From Apostichopus japonicus (lineage: Eukaryota; Echinodermata; Holothuroidea; Aspidochirotida; Stichopodidae): DNA of 64,000 nt. This document shows positions 57,995 through 64,000 of the stretch, piece by piece (positions within the stretch are counted from its first letter, which is position 1; the number at the start of each line of letters is the position of its first letter). The position numbers and the translations under genes are program-made. The notes under the pieces are model-generated. The model ran no database searches. It had not been told where the DNA came from and saw nothing but the letters and a program-made list of their open reading frames with translations. Location of the stretch: the NCBI RefSeq assembly GCF_037975245.1, contig NC_092583.1, positions 12,175,764 to 12,239,763 of the forward strand, written 5' to 3'.

Positions 57995-59930
57995 GTGTAT
58001 CATACTGTTGACATTCGACTTGGAATACATGTGAAGTGGATAGCAACAACTAACGTAAAAGGAAATACTCGTCATCTTGTGATTAGACTTGAAACTGAGA
58101 ATCAAACGCATGATTCAGTGTGAGGCTAGTTGTTGACGGGCTTGTGGAACAACGAGTACAGCAAACAAGTAAGCAGTCTTCTTTCGGTATGTATAATCTT
58201 ATTTGGTCGTTTAAAGAAGATATTAAACCAATTTATCATCTTATTCTTAGCCTATGGTAGAGTTCTTTGTGATTAAAGAAAGAAAGAAAGACATTACCCC
58301 CAAATTTGTCATTTTCTCTATCTTGTGATGTCATAGTGCCACAATGGCATCTGAAAACTTTTAGGGTCTTTGTTTTTGGCTTTTTGTTTCTTTCAATATT
58401 TTCAAATTAGAATGTACCACAAATTTCTGAATGTTTATTTTACTCCAGGAAACGGCGCTTTTTAATTGCAAGTAGTTCTCTATTTCCGGGTAAAAGAGTC
58501 CTGTGTAAATATGTTTTTCATAATCTCTTACCAGGAAAAGGGAGGAAATATTGTGCCTTCATTTAAGAAAACAGGGTTGTTCTAATCTACGAAAAGGGGT
58601 CACTTTTGGGGTTTTACAAAAGAAATTGAAGTTAAATTTCAATGGGTTTTCCACAATTCTGGCAGCACCTGACCACCCCGCCCCGACCCCTGTTCCGTCT
58701 GCCCGGCTCCACCGTCCATGTTTTCATTGCTACTATTTATAAGGCGTCATGCTCTGTATCCACTTGAGTAATATGAATACAAAATCACATCGGTGCCGAC
58801 TTCTATTTAGCTGTGTATTTCATTTGTGAAATAAATTAGAAAAATAAATAAGATGTTTGATATTTTGCAGTGTCACAAACACATACAAAAATAAACAATA
58901 TAGGTAATTTTTCTCGCGATCAAAACTTATCATTTTGGCCTAATTTTTGGGAATGCAGTATAGTTTGTTATTTGATGTGACGATTTTCGTACACTCCTCT
59001 TAATAGGGGCCGTTGTATCATTCCATAGACATTCGACTTGGAATACAGGTGAAGTTGATAGTAACAACTAAGGAAATAATCGTCATCTTGTGATTAGACT
59101 TGAAACTGAAAATCAAACGCATGATTCAGTGTGAGGCTAGTTTTTGACAGGCTTGTGGAACAGCGAGTACAGCAAATAAGTAAGCAGTTTTCTTTCGGTA
59201 TGTAGAATCTTATTTTGTCGTTCAAAGAAATTATCAAACTAATTTATCATCTTATTCTTAGCCTATGATAGAGTTCTTTGTGATTAAAGAAAGAAAGAAA
59301 GAAAGACATAGCCCCCAAACAGATAAGAAAAATTGTTTTTTCTTCGTTTGGGAGTTGAATCCTATTGTTTTAAAATCGTGTCTGGTGGCTGTCATTTTGT
59401 CAATCTTGTGATGTCATAATGCCACAATGGCATCTGAAAACTTTTAGGGTCTTTGTTTTTGGCTTTTTGTTTCTTTCAGTATTTTCAAATTAGAATGTAC
59501 CACAAATTTCTGAATGTTTATTTTTCTCCAGGAAACGGCACTTTTTAATTGCAAGTAGTATTTCTGGGTAAAAGGGTCATTTGTAAAAAAAAATATTTCT
59601 ATTTAGCTGTGTATTTCATTTGTGAAATAAATTAGAAAAATAAAAAAGATGTTTGATATTTTGCAGTGCACAAACACATACAAAAATAAACAATATAGGT
59701 AATTTTTTTCGCGATCAAAACAATTTTTTTGGGCAATACAGTATAGTTTGTTACTTGATGTGACGATTTTCGTATACACTCCTCTTAATAGCGTAATTTG
59801 TAAACATCGTTGAAACGCTGATTCCAGTCTCAATCAAAATTACCCTTCAAGTGATATTCTTCCACCTCCTGTTTATGCTATTTTCCTTTGTTTGTCTCTT
59901 GAATCAAGCATAGACAATAAACATTACGAC
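57995..59930. repeat. tandem duplication of the gene 3 upstream region
   Basis: Two adjacent copies of about 0.9-1.0 kb (about 57995-59010 and 59011-59930). Both contain CATTCGACTTGGAATACA (58011 and 59030), the GTGATGTCATA block, the GGAAACGGC block and the CACAAACACATAC block. Units 1 and 2 have a single version. No gene was seen inside. Confidence 0.7.
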
Positions 59931-59936
59931 TCAGCC

Positions 59937-61366
59937 ATGATCTTCTCCACCAAGTTGTTGAGCTATTTGCTAGTTATCGTGATCACTGCAGAGGTAATTC
60001 ATTGTGAAACTGTTAACAATGATCCTGGTAAGAAAGAAAATGATGTTGAAGATATCAAGAATCATATTACGTATCAGGAAGGCGATGGTAGTACCTGCAA
60101 GAACGAATTGTACAACGTATTGTACAATGCAACAAACGCGCAAGTGGCAGGTAAGTCTTTGACTGAGCACGACACTTCAGAGAGTCATGTGCTTTAAGGA
60201 GTAAGAGTCTCGTGATTGCTCGCCAAGTGACACGGTTTTTTAATATTTCTAAAGAAAGGGCATGGATTGATATTTCATACAAAAACAAAACGTTGTTTGT
60301 AAAATATCAGATACCATAATTGCATTGATGTGAAACCGCCCAAATAACATAACAAATGGTTATGAGCAATGAATCAAAAGTTTAAACTGACCGAATGAAT
60401 TGATTATTTGGGCATATTTTCAGATATCGTTGTTGCAGCTGTAGTTTTGTTTTTGCTTGTATGTTAAGAGCATAAGTCGGTGTCTGTCTGTCTGTTTTTC
60501 TGTTTGTTTGTCTGACTGCTTCTATACCTAACTGCTCGTCTGTCATCGTCTTTCTCTTTCTCCGGCTCTTTTATGTCTAAAATATAAAATATATATATTT
60601 TAATTATCTTCTTACTCATTTATTTTTATTTATTCCGCATCCAGCTCTTAATGCTTTCGGGATACCTAATACCGGATTACTAGCAGGTACCAGAAGCTGG
60701 TACGGACATTTCAGTGGTTGCACAGAACTACCAGATTTCCAGTACTGTATGCTAACTGTGCATGTCAACATAGCAACTCTCTCAATGGTAATATTGCAAA
60801 CACGCAGTCTTCACTTAACGTTATCCAATCATTTATACGTGTTTGTTGTATATTCATAGTTGCATGTTCATATAGCTGCATGTTCATAGCCAATAGCCTG
60901 CACCCACCCAAGCAATTATCCACACTCTCGTTAGGAAATATACATACAAATGTTCTTGTTTGTGAAGGATTTATGCGCTGTAGTGTGTGTCAGCCAAACT
61001 CTGATAATAAGGTGCATCTGTCAATACTGGACATCGATAGGCCCCTCATCCTCCCTCTCCATCTTATGCCCCCTCCATCTTATACCCCCCTCCATCTTAC
61101 GCCCCCTCCTCTAAATCTTAAACCTGTGCCGAGGATCAGGATTAGCATTCACCGACAAGGGTAACAGAGATGTGTGACTGTGGGGAGGGGGGGGGGGTGT
61201 TTGTGTGGGTGTATGTGTACGTATAGTACGCTACTAACTCGGAATATGCTTAATAACAGGGGCTGGGAGTCGTTATATGAGCCTATTTCGTCTCACGGAA
61301 TCAACAATAAAATACTTTTTTCAGTTTTCTATTGTTTTGAAATGACCTATGAAACCTTACCCTGTA

Positions 61367-61437
<71 letters not shown>

Positions 61438-61608
61438 CCTATATATATATAGGCCTATATATATATATAGGCCTATATATATATATAGGGTAAGGTTTCA
61501 TAGGTCATTTCAAAACAGTAGAAAACTGAAAAAAAAAGTATTTTATTGTTGATTCCGTGAGACGAAATAGGCTCATATAACGACTCCCAGCCCCTGTTAT
61601 GAAGCATA

Positions 61609-61704
<96 letters not shown>

Positions 61705-62590
61705 CGGGCCTCTGGACGTTCGGTCGGCGTCCGTGGCCTGGTTGGTTGGGGTGTCTGCGTACAAAGCGGGAGGCCCGGGTTCGAATCCCGGGGGAGGCTG
61801 GAAGTTTTTTCACTGTTCTGGATTTTCCTTCTCATTACGTTTTCAATTATATATATTCTTTTGCCTTTGTCGTTTACCTCCATTTCATTGACATAAAGTA
61901 TGTTGAATGTATCTCTTTCGAGATCCGGCTTTGGGAATCACAAATGATTTTCGAGTTGGTTAGCATCATGTTTGATCAATGGTGTGGGGCAGGATATGTC
62001 ACCAAAGACGGAGCTGGTATTGTTCGATGCGGGCGTCGGACGCCTGTAGTGGGATTTCGGCCTTCCTTGCCGGCTTAGGGCCTCTAGACGTGCGGTTGGC
62101 GTCCGTGACCTGGTTGGTTGGGGTGTCCGCGTACAATGCGGGAGGCCCGGGTTCGAATCCCGGGGGAGGCTGGAAGTTTTTTCACTGTTCTGGATTTTCC
62201 TTCTCATTACGTTTTCAATTATATATATTCTTTTGCCTTTGTCGTTTACCTCCATTTCATTGACATAAAGTATGTTCAAAGTATCTCTTCCGAGATCCGG
62301 CTTTAGGAATCACAAATGATTTCGAGTTATTTAGCATCATGTTTGATCTCTAGAAGTGGGCAAATATGTCACCAAAACAGAATCAGTATTGTTCGATATG
62401 GGTGACTAACGCCTACAGTGGAATTACGACCTTCCTTACCGGTTTCGAACCTCTGGACAATCAATCAGCGTCCATCGCCTAGTGGTTAGGGTGTCCACAT
62501 ATAAAGCGGCAGGAGGCCCGGGTTCGAATCCCGGTGGAAGCTGGACGTTTTTTCACTGTTCTGAATTTTCCAACTCACTACAGTTTAAAT

Positions 62591-62633
<43 letters not shown>

Positions 62634-63516
62634 GTTTATATATATATATATATATATTTATATCTATATTTATATATTAACAACTTTAAGCTGTTTTATG
62701 ATTTTGGTTTATTTCTCCGATTACTTAATCAGACGGAGTTACATCAACTTTCCATAAGATGGGGAATTTGTGCACCGAAGATCTGTTCAGATAATGGCAT
62801 ACACGATAACGTGGAAATGCTCACTAGTAAGTCGTGCATAATGGATGTAACAAGATAAAAGATGTCGCTTGATACCGCATATACAGAACAACAATGGTAC
62901 TGTCATTGGAGAAAATGACAGGTATTGAAATATCTATCAACATTTGTTTCATATGGAAAGATCAATCATCAGTTGTCAGGGAACCTCACACTGGATGGGG
63001 TTGAAGGGGGTGGTCCACCAAATAACAGCAATGATTTTCAACACCACTGAAATATTGGTCTGACTCCTACCACTGCCCTCCTCTCATAACTGTTCAATGT
63101 AGATAGTAGATACAGTCTCTGAAGAACTTGCATTCAAACATTTTTCTACAACATACATCTTTGAGGTTAGATCTCTCCTCGGTATATATTGATATGCATT
63201 TTTCTTTCGTTCCTTTCAATGTAGCATATCTACGTTCCAGTACCGGTGTGAATTTAACCGGTGTATCATCTAAAGCCTACTGTGTACAGAATAATCGAGT
63301 ACCGTATTCCTCCGGTTTTTATATTACAGGGTAAGGTTTCATAGGTCATTTCAACACAATAGAAAACTGAAATTTTTTTTTTATTGTTGATACCGTCAGA
63401 CGAAATAGGCTCCCAGCACCTGTTATGAAGCATATGCCGAGTTAGTTGCGTACTATACGTACACATACACCCACACACACACCCCCCCCCCCCAACACAG
63501 TCACACACACACACAC

Positions 63517-63576
<60 letters not shown>

Positions 63577-63736
63577 ACTCAATCGCTCTTTGGGTACATA
63601 CCATTTTCAATTGACAACCACTAATAACTACCACGTAAATTGTCATGTAAAACGTTTTAAATGTTCCGTCCTTTTGCAGGGGAGTCTTTGGATTAATATG
63701 TATTTTGATGATCATTGGTTCTATGATTGATATTAT

Positions 63737-63767
<31 letters not shown>

Positions 63768-63900
63768 AATGAAGTTAAGGACTCACATGGTACAGAAACA
63801 GAAGAATCATTGCCACTTATGACGTTAGCAATAGATAAAGATGAAGAAAAGGAAGCAATACAAGAGATGAATAAACAATCGGTGAAAGGAAAAGTAGCTG
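59937..63900 (+). CDS. nrf-6-like: nrf-6-like AT3 acyltransferase, gene 3 (5' part)
   Basis: Exons inside the window: 59937-60150, 60645-60787, 62733-62826, 63225-63330, 63680-63900. Phases match genes 1 and 2, and the gene runs past the window end at intron 5. Exons 1-5 give the signal peptide, the six-Cys NRF ectodomain, the first membrane helix and the acidic linker, here with ten Asp in a row instead of six. Compared with gene 1, exon 1 differs at only two residues. Exon 2 differs at six, including three in the LLAG-W segment. Exon 4 differs at four, one of them V186G through the splice codon. An in-frame ATG lies 15 codons upstream at 59892, but the conserved start at 59937 directly precedes the signal peptide and is preferred. 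Confidence 0.9.
60424..60467 (+). CDS. possible alternative terminal exon, gene 3
   Basis: A small deletion shifts the frame relative to genes 1 and 2, but the frame still reads a hydrophobic tail and ends at TAA after 13 codons. Confidence 0.3.
61247..61612. repeat. large fold-back repeat, gene 3 intron 2
   Basis: Two inverted arms of about 125 bases (about 61247-61370 and 61489-61612) flank a TA-rich centre with several AGGCCT palindromes. The arm sequence matches the start of intron 4 (63331-63455). The left arm also includes the last bases of exon 4 and its donor. Confidence 0.8.
61613..61702. repeat. (TA)n microsatellite, gene 3 intron 2
   Basis: Pure TA run between the fold-back and the SINE array. 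Confidence 0.95.
61704..62580 (+). mobile_element. tandem array of three SINEs (family B)
   Basis: The B boxes GGTTCGAATCC at 61778, 62150 and 62521 are 372 and 371 bases apart. The first two copies have a TGGCCTGGTTGG-like A box (61734; TGACCTGGTTGG at about 62106). The third reads TCGCCTAGTGGT near 62474. Each continues with a shared body ending TTCACTGTTCTG. The third ends in a (TA)n tail. Confidence 0.75.
63445..63575. repeat. CA-rich, C-run and (TA)n tract, gene 3 intron 4
   Basis: Mixed CA repeats, a C run and a long TA tract, equivalent to 8904-9020 of unit 1. Confidence 0.85.
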
Positions 63901-64000
63901 GTAGGCATGTTTGTCTTGTTTTTTATTTAGTTTTTATCTTTTTTATTCTGATACTTACCAGGTAGGGAATCTTCCATTGGAAGATAATCAAGTAAGCTCA

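Larger units (their letters stand above)
56496..64000. repeat. tandem segmental duplication, unit 3 (partial)
   Basis: Homology with the start of units 1 and 2 resumes near 56496 and continues through exon 5 of the third gene to the window end. It is more diverged from units 1 and 2 than they are from each other in the gene interior. Confidence 0.9.

Noticed and set aside
60718..61164. 148-codon frame across exon 2 of gene 3
   Set aside because: Wrong frame of a real exon running into intron 2. The exon phase used by all three genes differs.
61746..62279. 110- and 113-codon frames in the SINE array
   Set aside because: They are translations of SINE sequence including the Pol III B box, and repeat with the array.

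Overview
This is eukaryotic nuclear DNA from an animal, most likely a marine invertebrate. The evidence is GT-AG introns, a 15-exon gene of a metazoan acyltransferase family, tRNA-derived SINEs, L1/Tx1-type and CR1-like non-LTR retrotransposons, hAT-like terminal-inverted-repeat elements and long AT and GAT microsatellites. I cannot name the species. The repeat mix would suit an echinoderm or another marine deuterostome, but that is a guess.

Layout. Bases 1-4189 are single-copy within the window and hold part of an unidentified minus-strand gene (about 311-1451). From about 4190 the window is a direct tandem array of a roughly 26-kb unit: unit 1 (about 4190-30636), unit 2 (about 30637-56495) and the first 7.5 kb of unit 3 (about 56496-64000). 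Each unit has an upstream region, one complete nrf-6-like gene on the plus strand (coding spans 6983-25043, 32809-50696, and 59937 to beyond the window end), and a 3' region full of decayed retrotransposon pieces. I assembled all 15 exons of genes 1 and 2 by hand. The phases agree throughout and each gives an uninterrupted 685-residue protein. Gene 3 is complete for exons 1-5.

The predicted protein has a signal peptide, an extracellular NRF domain with six cysteines, a first membrane helix, an acidic poly-Asp linker, and a polytopic acyltransferase-3 (AT3) domain. That domain carries the family's R-x10-H (R292/H303) and R-x-x-R (R378/R381) motifs.

Most other content is mobile or repetitive. 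Intron 13 carries a broken minus-strand L1/Tx1-type element between trinucleotide microsatellites, then a TIR element with a second TIR element nested in it. SINEs of two families lie in introns 2, 10 and 14. Gene 2 intron 2 has a small insertion combining Pol III boxes with a hammerhead-ribozyme-like core. Units 1 and 2 are nearly identical by eye from about 7.45 to 26.2 kb (unit 1 coordinates) but visibly diverged on both sides, including exon 1, which suggests homogenisation of the middle. The extracellular exons differ most between copies.
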